Below the pieces are notes generated by a model. The model worked only from the letters and a program-made list of their open reading frames with translations. It ran no database searches and was not told where the DNA came from. A stretch of 64,000 nt of DNA, taken from NCBI GenBank assembly GCA_030562195.1, contig JAUJPP010000011.1:4402001-4466000 (forward strand), read 5' to 3'. Origin of the DNA: Nipponacmea schrenckii (Eukaryota > Mollusca > Gastropoda > Lottiidae). Each line of letters starts with the position of its first letter. Within the stretch, counting starts at the first letter, position 1. Made by a program: the position numbers and the translations under genes. Of the stretch, positions 1 to 10,570 are shown in pieces.

Positions 1-47
1 GACAGCAACATTGGCTCTTTTACGATTGACAACTGTCAAAGGATCTA
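1..47 (-). repeat. SINE-like dispersed repeat, fragment
   Basis: Reverse-complement match to the stretch at about 10785-10835 and 23090-23140 (TTGACAGT..GTCAATCGTAAAAG..GCCAAT). It is one piece of a dispersed family whose better copies end in the block TTTTACGTCC next to a pentameric ATTTC tail. It runs off the window edge. Bases 48-400 show nothing I recognise. Confidence 0.5.
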
Positions 48-537
48 AACATTTCCCAAGTGTCCTCTATCATGTCTTACATGCCTCTTGGGTTCTGGGA
101 TAAAGTCATGCTAGATGCCCCTAACAGTACATAACAGTACATAACATTCACAAACACCATTGCACAGCATAAAGAACCCCCCCCAACACTCACGTCGAAA
201 TGTTGCTAACATGAGACGAAAAGAAAGAAAACAAACATTTCTCTGGTTTATTCAATCAAATATACAAATTGGCATTTCATTTCTACCTCATTAGCTCTTG
301 ACACCGACTGGGCTATTTTATCGCAACACAAGACATTGTCGACTGAAGAGAATAATAATCCACCGACTTTTCCGTAGTCCGAAGGCCGTGTGGTGTTTCA
401 CAGTCAAAAATATATCTGATCAGTATTAGCCGCTAATCTCGTTGGGCATTCACAATTCCCTTTAATAGACTTCCCAAAATTTTTACAATTTATCTTATGC
501 ACCTTTGTCTTTCCATGATCATCTTTCCACACAAGAA

Positions 538-1112
538 ATCTAACAACATCTCTAGGTTCAACATCTCTCAATCTAACAACATCCCTAGGTTCAACATCTC
601 TCAATCTAACAACATCCCTAGGTTCAACATCTCTCAATCTAACAACATCCCTAGGTTCAACATCTCTCAATCTAACAACATCCCTAGGTTCAACATCTCT
701 CAATCTAACAACATCCCTAGGTTCAACATCTCTCAATCTAACAACATCCCTAGGTTCAACATCTCTCAATCTAACAACATCCCTAGGTTCAACATCTCTC
801 AATCTAACAACATCCCTAGGTTCAACATCTCTCAATCTAACAACATCCCTAGGTTCAACATCTCTCAATCAAACAACATCCCTAGGTTCAACATCTCTCA
901 ATCTAACAACATCCCTAGGTTCAACATCTCTCAATCTAACAACATCCCTAGGTTCAACATCTCTCAATCTAACAACATCCCTAGGTTCAACATATCTCAA
1001 TCTAACAACATCCCTAGGTTCAACATCTCTCAATCTACAACATCCCTAGGTTCAACATCTCTCAATCTAACAACATCCCTAGGTTCAACATCTCTCAATC
1101 TAACAACAGTGG
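538..1112. repeat. 33-bp minisatellite, about 17 copies
   Basis: Head-to-tail units of CTAACAACATCCCTAGGTTC plus 13 more bases, very uniform, with one T-to-A variant near 868 and one single-base deletion near 1036. Because 33 is a multiple of three, both strands stay open: the minus strand reads an 11-residue RDVEPRDVVRL repeat that runs on into about 45 unique residues ending at 404, with three cysteines and many lysines. I see no start, splice context or known domain, so coding is unproven. The right edge abuts the dispersed block at 1116. Confidence 0.9.
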
Positions 1113-1115
1113 GCC

Positions 1116-2960
1116 ACTCTCTTTAAACAGGCACCACTCTAAGGAGTAAAGCCCGAAGTAAATAAAAAGAAAGTCTCTTCAACCCTTTTCTTATTTGACC
1201 AGGTATTATTAACTTTAAACAAACTAAACATTGTTTCCATGCAACCATAGACAATAAATTGAAAGAATGTTTAGAAAAAGAAATAGCTTAAAACCTGAAG
1301 CTACAATAAACTTTTAATCTATTATTCAGGTCACATGCTTCAAAATGTGCAAAGATTTATATTATATAGGCTTAGTACAGGTTTTAATTGTCCAGAATTG
1401 ACTTGTTGATTTCTTCTCTATAGAAACTAAAATATACAAATGATTTATATAACACACCACAATGGAGTAGGTTGTTAGTCATATTCAATGCTGTTTTCAC
1501 GACCATTGGAAAACATATATGTCCATATAGGAGAATATTCAAGAAGCCATTTCTAGTAGCTAGTCAATACATGTTTAGTTTAGATTCCCTTTTATAGTTT
1601 GTGAATTTTTTTAAATAATTAATATTTTGTCCTTGCTGAATTATTGACATTATAATAGATCTTTAGAAATAAACACAAACCATACAATTTTAGTTTCATA
1701 TTTCTATATTGTAATGATCCCAAAAGGGGATTGAGATTCCCGTTCCCGGTAGCTCTATTAAAGCTGAAAATATTACTCTTAAGGCAACCTACAGACTAAT
1801 GAATGATTGCATCAAACACCATAGGAGAACTAAATATAAGTTAATCATATTTATTGTAGACTTTACTAACAGAATCGGGGGATTATTAACAATATGAAAA
1901 CATAAACCTGTTGAGTTAACACAGATTAAATAACAACTATTCTAGTCACATACATCAGACCATACTTTATAAATTAACCTGCTCATTGTCTGCTTGAAGC
2001 TACTGATAATAGACCATGCTTTATAAATTAACCTGCTCATTGTCTGCTTGAAGCTACTGATAATAGACCATACTTTATAAATTTACCTGCTCATTGTCTA
2101 CTTAAAGCTACTGATAATAGAACTTACTTTATAAATTAACCTGCTCATATGACATGTGAGGTAATGATGGCAGTCTGGTTGTAGGATGTAATGAAACATA
2201 TAATCTGGTTATCATGATAGATATTGTGGTTATTTGGTCCTTCCAATAACTTTGTCTTGCAGGTTGTATCTTTTAATTGCTATAATTAAGTCTTTAATAG
2301 AATGGTCAGTAAAAAGAACTTTGTCATGTAGATATGGCCGCATGTGGTTGGCGATGTTTTTAGTTCAACTAGGGAAACGAAAACATGACAAGTTTTGTTA
2401 ATCGCTTGTTTATTATCGTTTCTATAGTGAAGATAACAAGAAGCCATTTCTGAAAAATATTAACTAGTTTTAACATGAATATAGATAAAATATATAGTTT
2501 TATATCAACACCTACTATAAACAGTTATAAACAGACAATTTTAATCTTAAGAGAAGTTTTTTTTTAGGGAATATTAACTAGTTTTAACATGAATATAGAT
2601 AAAATATATAGTTTTATATCAACATGTACTATATACAGTTATAAACAGACAATTTCAATCTTGAGAGAAGATATCAACAAGTTATTTCTAGGGAATATTA
2701 ACTAGTTTTAACATGAATATAGATAAAATATATAGTTTTATATCAACACCTACTATATACAGTTATATGAGGGTTGTCTTCTATACATCAAATAACCTGT
2801 ATATCATCACGTGTTTATTGACTGATATTTTATTTCTGGTAAATTTCTTCATTCTTTAGTCAGCTTGGCAGTTCCTAGGGACCGATAATTGAGAAATATT
2901 TTTATTTAAAAGGGGGCAGAGTATGTTAGGCAATGCATCTTGTTTCTAAAAATTGACAAT
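1116..2960 (-). repeat. Dispersed block with internal minisatellites, copy 1
   Basis: Inverted copy of the block at 16010-19485; a shorter version lies at 11580-12510. Shared landmarks, read on the minus strand, are the ~120-bp repeat (2550-2790 here, about three units), the 54-bp minisatellite (1965-2140 here, about three units) and the stretch with CTACTCCATTGTG and AATCTTTGCACATTTT. I found no transposase, terminal repeats or target duplication, so whether this is a transposon or a segmental duplication is open. Confidence 0.75.
1965..2140 (-). repeat. 54-bp minisatellite, about 3 units
   Basis: Unit contains GACAATGAGCAGGTTAATTT on the minus strand. It is the same repeat as at 11590-11760 and 16945-18415 and sits at the same place inside the dispersed block, but with only about three units. 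Confidence 0.85.
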
Positions 2961-2970
2961 AGTACTACAG

Positions 2971-3330
2971 TGGACCACTTTCTAGAATATAGCCCAAAGT
3001 TTGGTGATGTCTGGTATTTCTTTAAATAGACAATAGTACAACAGTGGAAAACTCTCTAGAATATAACCCAGAGTTAGGTGATGTCTGGTGTTTCTATAAA
3101 CAATAGTACAACAGTAAACCACTCTATAGAATATAACCCAGAGTTGATGTCTGGTATTTCCATAAACAGACAATAGTACAACCGTGGACCACTCTCTAGA
3201 ATATAACCCAGAGTTAGGTGATGTCTGGTGTTTCTATAAACAGAGAATAATAGTACAACAGTGGACAATTCTCTAGAATATAACCCAGAGTTAGGTGATG
3301 TCTGGTGTTTGATCCACTGCTGTACTATTG
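2971..3330. repeat. 70-77 bp tandem repeat, about 5 units
   Basis: Each unit carries CTCTAGAATATAACCCAGAG and TTAGGTGATGTCTGGTGTTT. Unit starts near 2971, 3045, 3115, 3185 and 3262 give periods of 74, 70, 70 and 77. A single related unit lies at 12478-12540 at the end of another block copy. The array ends just before the truncated TRIM-like fragment at 3385. Confidence 0.85.
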
Positions 3331-3384
3331 TATGTTTATAGACTCTCTAGAATAGAGATGTAAATGTAAAAAGATTAAAAATAG

Positions 3385-4067
3385 CATCAGAAATATTTTG
3401 GAAGAAAGTAGAAAATAGAGAAATGGAAATAACAAGTGAAATAAATTTATTAGAAGGTAACATGGAATCAAATATTTCACCTTCAAATAAATCAACATTA
3501 AATATTTTACAAACATTGCCTCGTTTGTTAGAAATAGAAAAACAGGACGAGAAAGACTATAGACTGTGTTTAAGGTATTTACAGTGGGTGGAGAAAGATT
3601 TTAGTTTAGATATAGATCAGGTAGGGTCTGTTATTTCTAAAGAATCATTATACATACCAGGTTCGTATCAGTTTATATTTGATATCAGTGATATAAAGAA
3701 AGAGGGCACCTGGTATTACAGTAAGAATAAATTTAGAAACAATAACCTGGTATGGAGTAGTAGGGTTGGGAGATTTGTCGGTGATTTATATATTGATATT
3801 GAACTATTACCAGATAACAATCCTAATCTAGACTTCTGTATTATTGATGGTACAATCAGTATATTGAATATTGATAATGACGATAAAACTGTAACTAAAT
3901 CATTTAGAGACGCGAGAGTATGGCCCGACCTAGTAAATGGGTTTTTGTGCTGGAATTCCATCACCCTAACTGAACTCTGTGATAAAAACAAGGGCTATTT
4001 AAACAGGAACAATCAGTTTGTGATTCGATTCAATTTACTACAAATTAAAGAATTATCATGGAAATAG
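3385..4067 (+). pseudogene. TRIM-like gene, 5'-truncated C-terminal half
   Basis: Contains an open frame from ATG 3423 to TAG 4065-4067 (214 residues) matching the last half of the intact gene at 39822-41087: end of the coiled coil (EINLLEGNMESN), the QYLQW-type motif (here RYLQW), IPGSYQFIFDI, SKNKFRNNNLVW and the C-terminal SWK. The last ~130 residues have the pattern of a MATH/TRAF-like domain (inferred by eye). RING, B-box and most of the coiled coil are missing. Upstream similarity stops near 3385, and an 8-base gap lies near 3402. The frame has no internal stop, so it decayed recently or is still expressed as a short protein. A polyadenylation signal AATAAA lies at 4311-4316. Confidence 0.75.
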
Positions 4068-4182
4068 AGTTTAGTCAGTAAAATTACTAGAACTAATATT
4101 ATAATCTCTATCTAAATTTACCCACTCTTTTATCTTATCTAATCAGTGTTCTGAATTTCATTATAAATCATGTGACATTTGA
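4068..4182 (+). repeat. 115-bp TRIM 3'UTR unit, single copy
   Basis: Starts at the stop codon (AGTTTAGTCAGTAAAATTAC) and ends before TTTGATTGACAGC. This unit is repeated three times after the gene at 41087 and about four times at 24889-25400. Confidence 0.85.
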
Positions 4183-4310
4183 TTGACAGCTAGTTTTTAG
4201 TTTCTAATTTTTCTGGACTATCATCCTTTAAGATTAACAAGTTTGTTTATTTCTGTTTGATTCAGATTTGTACTATATCTTGGTATGTTTTTACTATTAG
4301 ATTTTTTGTG

Positions 4311-4316
4311 AATAAA
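4311..4316 (+). terminator. Putative polyadenylation signal AATAAA
   Basis: AATAAATATGTAAATTCAGA follows the TRIM-like fragment by 244 bases. The same context follows the intact gene at 41556-41561, so the 3' end of the transcription unit was copied with it. Confidence 0.5.
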
Positions 4317-4756
4317 TATGTAAATTCAGATCTATTTGTTATTATTACTTTAAGATTATACTGCCATGGGTATGCAGCAAATTAAACCAATAAAGCAGAA
4401 GATATCGAACAAAGGCGTGTTGGGAGGGGGGGGGCAGACTTCTGTATTCTAGTAGTGAATAGCTACAAAGATACAGAGAATGGCATAAAAAATTAGACAA
4501 ATATATTGACAAGCTCGACTCGAGTTCTTGACAAGAAGAACGATTAAAGGGAGACAAATCCTGTAAAACTGTCAAAATCATCAACAAGAGTTATCTATTC
4601 AGTATGAAGACTATGAAATTTAGAGCCATCAACATGAGCCATAAATTATCTAAATCCAATATCTTAAGACATAAAATATATCTTACAAACATAATAACAT
4701 CCTAAACTTTGTCTAATTCATGAAATTACAAAAACTTTACCACATGTGAATCGCAC

Positions 4757-5760
4757 CAGGGGCGTAGCGTGACCATTTTGACTGGGGGGTGTAACGTCTA
4801 AATTTTACCGACGAACACGTGTAACGTCTAAGTTTTACCGACGAACGCGTGTAACGTCTAAGTTTTACCGACGAACATGTGTTCTGCCGGGGGCAAAAAT
4901 AACTTACTCGCACTATTAAGTATATACATTATACACGAACGAAATCCATCGTTATAGCAAATCCTAAACCTTTGAAAACCATTTCAATCAGGGGTGTATC
5001 TAGAATATGCCTGAGAGGGGGGACTGAAAGGTGATTTTTCCAAGGCAAGTCCTGCAAGCCAAAGGCTTTCGTATTTGGCCCTCGCAGTGGCGGGGGTTCG
5101 GGGGGTCCTTCCCCGGAAAATTTTACAAACTAGGAAACCCGGAGAATACATCTGACGCGATTTTGAAAGTCTTTTCCACTGGTCCAAATTATCAATTTTC
5201 ATCGGAAAACCATATGTTTTCTATGTCCTTTTTCGACCTATTCTGCGTTTTACCGACATGGCGGGGGGTTTCGGGGGTTCTCCCCCGGAAAATTTTACAA
5301 ACCAGGAAACTCGGAGAATACATCTGACTCGATTTTGGAAGTCGTTTCCACCGGTCAAAATTATCAATTTTCATCGGAAAACCATATGTTTTATGTAGCC
5401 TTTTTCGACCTATTCTGCGTTTTACCGACAAGTTCAGTAAAAATCACAACTGACACAAGGTTTGCACTCTTTCGGTCAGCCAGTCGGTTTTACCGAAGGC
5501 TCCATTCCCCATCCAGGACCGTCTATTATCGATCGATTCCGCGTTTTACCGACAAGTTTAGTAAAAATCATTTTAAGTTATAGACGAACGGTTTACCGAT
5601 AACATCTTAACAGGCACAAGGTTTTCACTCTTTCGGTTAACAAATCGGTTTTACAGACGGCTCCATCCATGACCCCTTTTTACCGACCGATTCCGCGTTT
5701 TACCGACGAGTTCAGTAAAAGTGGGGGGGGGGGGGGGGGGGGCGACAAGCTACGCCCCTG
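4757..5760. mobile_element. Non-autonomous hAT-type element (MITE), 1004 bp
   Basis: Ends are CAGGGGCGTAGCGTG and the reverse complement of CAGGGGCGTAGCTTG. An 8-bp duplication AATCGCAC flanks it at 4749-4756 and 5761-5768. The paralogous flank at 41972-41979 has one copy (AATAGCAC) with no insert, which is an empty site. CAGGG-type ends with 8-bp TSDs are typical of hAT elements. The inside is richer in G+C than the surroundings, with many TTTTACCGAC repeats, a ~170-bp imperfect direct duplication (5100-5430) and a G tract near 5723-5742. No transposase is visible. A second CAGGGGTGTATCTAG-like start at 4989 suggests nesting. Confidence 0.85.
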
Positions 5761-5768
5761 AATCGCAC

Positions 5769-6306
5769 GTTGATTCCAGAATCACATCTTCATGGTGGCC
5801 GATATATTTTATAAACGAGTATATGTGTAGGTAAGCCCAAGATGTAAGTCGTAGCTGGAAATGAAATTAAATGAATGGAGTTTTACGTCCTCCAAACGAA
5901 GACAGTCGTTGCTGGACCAAGGTCTCAAGGGTATATGGGGAAAGGGGTAGGGAGAATGGGTAGGGGTGAATGTCTTATTCAATGCAATTGCGTATCATCC
6001 AATCTAAAATACAATATGGCTTTTTTCTTCGTCCCCTTCGTAATCTAACAAGCTTACGAACACAGTCACGTTGTTTTCAACCAATCAAACCTTATTAATA
6101 GTGATGGTATAGCGACATAAAAGACGTTATCATCCTGCTCTACTTCAGGTTTCGCTATCTCACAATTCGTAATTGTTGACTCCCTTTAATTGGGCAAATT
6201 GTGATCATTAACACTAAACTGAGTAACGTTTGGCGACATCGAATGAGCAAGATAATTAGGGAATACTATGTATCATTTCGATAATTATCTACTTGTGTTT
6301 TCAGTG
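5769..6306. repeat. Copied 3' flank of a TRIM-like locus
   Basis: Continues the duplication with 41980-42530 (GATTCCAGAATCACATCTTC, GGCCGATAT, AAACGAGTATATGTGTAGGT). It holds a SINE fragment near 5860-5905 (AATGAATGGAGTTTTACGTC) also present at 42070-42100, so that SINE predates the duplication. No gene seen. Confidence 0.7.
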
Positions 6307-6609
6307 TTCAAAACAAGCGGTAGGCCTGATATCTCAGTTAGCGAGTCGTTATGTACAGTGTCAGCCAAGCGGTAGGCCTGATATCTCAGTTAGCGAGTCG
6401 TTATGTACAGTGTCAGCCAAGCGGTAGGCCTGATATCTCAGTTAGCGAGTCGTTATGTACAGTGTCAGCCAAGCGGTAGGCCTGATATCTCAGTTAGCGA
6501 GTCGTTATGTACAGTGTCAACCAAGCGGTAGGCCTGATACTCAGTTAGCGAGTCGTTATGTACAGTGTCAGCCAAGCGGTAGGCCTGATATCTCAGTTAG
6601 CGAGTCGTT
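6307..6609. repeat. 52-bp tandem repeat, about 6 visible units, runs into gap
   Basis: Unit includes GTGTCAGCCAAGCGGTAGGC and CTGATATCTCAGTTAGCGAG. Near-identical copies at 52-bp spacing continue straight into the N run, so the true length is unknown. The paralogous locus at 42515-42590 has only about one unit. Confidence 0.9.
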
Positions 6610-7109
6610 NNNNNNNNNNNNNNNNNNNNNNNNNNNNNNNNNNNNNNNNNNNNNNNNNNNNNNNNNNNNNNNNNNNNNNNNNNNNNNNNNNNNNNNNNNN
6701 NNNNNNNNNNNNNNNNNNNNNNNNNNNNNNNNNNNNNNNNNNNNNNNNNNNNNNNNNNNNNNNNNNNNNNNNNNNNNNNNNNNNNNNNNNNNNNNNNNNN
6801 NNNNNNNNNNNNNNNNNNNNNNNNNNNNNNNNNNNNNNNNNNNNNNNNNNNNNNNNNNNNNNNNNNNNNNNNNNNNNNNNNNNNNNNNNNNNNNNNNNNN
6901 NNNNNNNNNNNNNNNNNNNNNNNNNNNNNNNNNNNNNNNNNNNNNNNNNNNNNNNNNNNNNNNNNNNNNNNNNNNNNNNNNNNNNNNNNNNNNNNNNNNN
7001 NNNNNNNNNNNNNNNNNNNNNNNNNNNNNNNNNNNNNNNNNNNNNNNNNNNNNNNNNNNNNNNNNNNNNNNNNNNNNNNNNNNNNNNNNNNNNNNNNNNN
7101 NNNNNNNNN
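6610..7109. other. Assembly gap, 500 N
   Basis: Exactly 500 undetermined bases, starting inside the 52-bp tandem repeat. Predicted proteins across it are meaningless. Confidence 1.
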
Positions 7110-7305
7110 AGCAATAAGGTATATTGTAGTAGATTACCCTAGATTAACTATTTACCTGAAAGGGAAGACAGGGTAGTATTGCTAATTAAGCTTAGTTGTT
7201 GATTAGAGGGATTTGGCTATAGTTTTAATTACTATGCTGGGTTGCCACAAACAAACTGTTTGTTGGCTCTGTATTTGATTATAGATACAGCGTCCTCGAA
7301 TGGGC

Positions 7306-7313
7306 TATATAAA
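7306..7313 (+). promoter_or_regulatory. TATA box of an unidentified transcription unit
   Basis: TATATAAA in GGGCTATATAAACCAGCC. The 60-nt segment beginning 29 bases downstream (7335) reappears at 7823, which supports a transcription start about there. Confidence 0.5.
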
Positions 7314-7334
7314 CCAGCCTCCGCCATATTCTTC

Positions 7335-7394
7335 AATTAACAACTGAAGCAATACAAATTATATTATCTAAACCCTGTCTTCTATCATTTCAAG
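7335..7394 (+). other. Putative non-coding first exon with splice donor
   Basis: This 60-nt segment begins at AATTAACAACTGAAGC, 29 bases after a TATA box, and ends at CAAG before GTAAGG, a good 5' splice site. An identical 60-nt copy at 7823-7882 stops exactly where GTAAGG starts here. I cannot identify the gene. Confidence 0.45.
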
Positions 7395-7822
7395 GTAAGG
7401 TTCATTTTATGAATATAGTAGGAGAGCATTGGTAGTCACGGCCTAACTAATCAAACGTTTTATACTTTGAGCCTTAGATTTCATACTTGCCTATTGACTG
7501 CCCCAACTGGTGCAGTTCGGTGGATAATCTATAAAAGCAACTATTCAATTATATTAAATTGAGCCTTAGATTATCTGCCAAGGCTGCACCAGAACTCAAT
7601 GCGTGAACTCACAAGTGCACAAGATAATATTGGAGTCATGTCCTAAGAATATTGGCAAGTAGTGACTCTCGACATTGCAAGCGAGTAAACTCTCTATACC
7701 CCCCATTATTATGTAATTCAGGAAAACACCCCCAACTTATATATGTATTTTAGTATTCAATATATATAATGTTTATATTGAATTGAATTATTTGTATTAT
7801 ATTATTATTATTGTCTTGTATG

Positions 7823-7882
7823 AATTAACAACTGAAGCAATACAAATTATATTATCTAAACCCTGTCTTCTATCATTTCAAG
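7823..7882 (+). repeat. Second copy of the 60-nt leader, joined to other sequence
   Basis: Identical to 7335-7394, but followed by GAACAACAGTAACATAATAA instead of the splice donor, and lacking the TATA box upstream. This fits a processed (spliced, reverse-transcribed) copy of the leader, or an element-internal repeat. Confidence 0.5.
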
Positions 7883-8721
7883 GAACAACAGTAACATAAT
7901 AACAAGAGCATATAAGAGCTAAACAACAGTGCATAAGAGCTTAGCGGTAAAACAGATAAGAACGACAGAAAGTAAAACTGTTATAATATTCATCGCGTGT
8001 TTTGTTTTTCACCTTTTTGTGTCAGAATTCGGACTCTTTTTGTAGAATGTTCATCTGTGCCTTTTAAATCTGGCTGTTCACTAAACTGTGCCATGATCGA
8101 GAGATTATGGGCTTGTTAGTCTTGACTTGAATGTCTGTGTGCACTTCGTATTTTGTGAGCTGTAGTGCCAATTATTTTACTGTACCGAATGTGAAAGGCG
8201 TGTAATTGAACAGAAGCTGACAATTGTATATCCTTTATTCAGACGTGAGCTAGTAAAATACTGAAAGTATACAAATGAAATAAAAATAATAATAAGAAAA
8301 GAAACATAGTTTTATCTACTTGCTATAGGCCTAATATGAGAAAAGGCACGTGGACCGTAAGAGAGAAGCGGCAGTGAATTTTACGATAAAGTCTACATGA
8401 TAAAGTTAATATGCTGGCACTGAGTCGGCCTAATTTATGCTCTGAGTATTATTAAAACATTTTCACAGTTTACTGAACTTACATTATGGCAAACCAAGCT
8501 TAGGGGAATGAAAGTGTGTGCATTAATTCATTGTTTACAGTTTTACCATCTTCTATGGCTTTTTCTAATTTCTAAACAAAAGAGCTTATGCAAGGGACTT
8601 AACTAAGAAGGGCTTCAGACTACAAATCCTAGTAGTTAAAAATAGACTGAACGTTCGACGGGCAGTACAGGTGCTAAAAACATTCCAACTAACTTTAAAC
8701 TTATGGAATTGATGATCAAGA
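7883..8721. other. No recognisable gene
   Basis: AT-rich sequence without long frames or repeats that I could match elsewhere in the window. It may include the body of the retrocopied transcript that starts at 7823. Confidence 0.5.
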
Positions 8722-9425
8722 TTAAAAGTCAAACTGACAAACCTCAACCTTCCTCAACAACACAAACTGACTAACCTCAACCTTTCTCAACAACACAAAC
8801 TGACTAACCTCAACCTTTCTCAACAACACAAACTGACTAACCTCAACCTTTCTCAACAACACAAACTGACTAACCTCAACCTTTCTCAACAACACAAACT
8901 GACCAACCTCAACCTTTCTCAACAACACAAACTGACCAACCTCAACCTTTCTCAACAACACAAACTGACTAACCTCAACCTTTCTCAACAACACAAACTG
9001 ACCAACCTCAACCTTTCTCAACAACACAAACTGACCAACCTCAACCTTTCTCAACAACACAAACTGACTAACCTCAACCTTTCTCAACAACACAAACTGA
9101 CCAACCTCAACCTTTCTCAACAACACAAACTGACCAACCTCAACCTTTCTCAACAACACAAACTGACCAACCTCAACCTTTCTCAACAACACAAACTGAC
9201 TAACCTCAACCTTTCTCAACAACCCAAACTGACCAACCTCAACCTTTCTCAACAACCCAAACTGACCAACCTCAACCTTTCTCAACAACCCAAGCAGGAC
9301 CACGTCAACCTTTCTAAACAACAAAAGCAGAACCACGCCAACCTTTCTTAACAACACAAACAGGACCACGCCAACCTTCCTCCACAACACAAGCTGGAAC
9401 TCGTCAACCTTCCTCAACAACACAA
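8722..9425. repeat. 33-bp minisatellite derived from TRIM linker coding sequence
   Basis: About 21 units of AACTGACCAACCTCAACCTT plus 13 bases. In the frame of the adjoining B-box pseudogene each unit reads TDQPQPFSTTQ, matching the RING/B-box linker of the gene at 13341-14693 (STDQPPSATQPKCPNH). The last three or four units are diverged and grade into that linker at 9426. Units with CTGACTAACC carry an in-frame TAA, and another TAA is at 9315-9317, so the expansion is not translated as one protein. The minus strand is open only because the unit is 33 bp. Confidence 0.85.
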
Positions 9426-10062
9426 CCAAAATGTCCCAACCACAATCAGAGGGAGGTGGATTATTACTGTAAAAATTGTAATATAGGATTGTGTTTTAAG
9501 TGTAAATTAGGACAACACAAAGAACACGAAACATCGGATATAGAATGTGACGAAACACGGAATAAAGCCATAGAAAAACTTCAACATTCACAAAAAATCA
9601 TCCGAAAACTTGGAGAAAACTCGCTCTACATTATTAGAATCATTTGAAGAACTGAAATCATTGTGTGAAGATTCCTGTGCTAAAGTGACTAAAAAACTGA
9701 GCAAATTGTTTCTGATTTAAGAAATGGTTGTGAACAGATTATAAAAGACATCAGAAATAATTTGGAAGAAAATAGGAAGAAAGTAGAAAATAGAGAAATG
9801 GAAATAACATGTGAAATAAATTTATTAGAAGGTAATATGGAATCAAATATTTCACCTTCAACCAAAACAACATTAAATATTTTACAAACATTACCTCGTT
9901 TGTTAGAAATAGAAAAACAGGACGAGAAAGATTATAATCTGTGTGTACAGTATTTACAGTGGGTGGGGAAAGATTTTAGTTTAGATATAGATCAGGTAGG
10001 GTCTGTAATTTCTAAAGAATCATTTTACATACCAGGTTCGTATCAGTTTATATTTGATATCA
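9318..10062 (+). pseudogene. TRIM-like pseudogene: linker, B-box, coiled coil
   Basis: Reads linker, then B-box 2 (CPNH, CKNC, CFKC, QHKEHE; 9432-9530), then the coiled coil to the YLQW and IPGSYQFIFDI motifs, where similarity stops near 10062. Against the intact gene at 39822 there is an 11-base deletion near 9605 and a 1-base deletion near 9694, which together restore the frame. The RING is missing and replaced by the 33-bp array. The C-terminal domain is cut off, so no functional ligase is expected. Confidence 0.8.
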
Positions 10063-10199
10063 CTATTGTTAATTGAGGGTGCACTCGTATAGACTCTGAC
10101 CACTAAAATATCTTATTCAAATGATTGATTAAGTCATTTTATTTCGATTGATTGTTGCATGTCTATAACTGTCTAATTTTAGGTCTAGAATTGAAATTT

Positions 10200-10570
10200 G
10201 ATTTCTCAAATTGATCTTTCCTCAGATTGGAAATACGATAACTAAACTAAAACGTAACAAGATTGGAATTTGAATGAAGATATAAAAATTGTTCAAAACA
10301 ATGTTTGGTCTAGATTTGATATTTGGTGTCTGAAATTGCTTTTTCTTCCAGATTGAAACGATAAGAGATATAATTCTAAAAATAGTGGTTTTGTTTGTGT
10401 GCAGTGACACACAAGCAGACTTTGATATAATATAGTGGTCTACTTTCAGTTTGATTATATCAAAATTATTATGTTCATACTATATTGAATCATTGTATAT
10501 AAACTTAGTATTGGCCAGTGATATAGTAGAAAGTTTTCAATGAGATTTTTTGAAAAGTTCATAAAAGGCT
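10200..10570 (+). repeat. Dispersed repeat, about 370 bp
   Basis: Related copies share GTGCAGTGACA, AAGCGGATGTTGATAAAATG, and the motif TTTCAATGAGATT: see 28915-29185, 42555-42730 and 22765-22855. No coding potential or clear ends. Confidence 0.55.

Noticed and set aside
538..1112. CRISPR-like array (also the other direct repeats)
   Set aside because: Units are contiguous without unique spacers, and the genome is eukaryotic.
404..1126. Repeat proteins on both strands of the first 33-bp array
   Set aside because: Both strands open equally; no gene signals. The unique tail of the minus frame (404-540) is noted but not called.
6455..7142. Frames crossing the N runs (also 52716-53349)
   Set aside because: Their length comes from undetermined bases.
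8722..9429. 235-residue minus-strand repeat protein (LLRKVEVGQFV)
   Set aside because: Antisense of the 33-bp array derived from TRIM linker coding sequence; open only because 33 is divisible by three.
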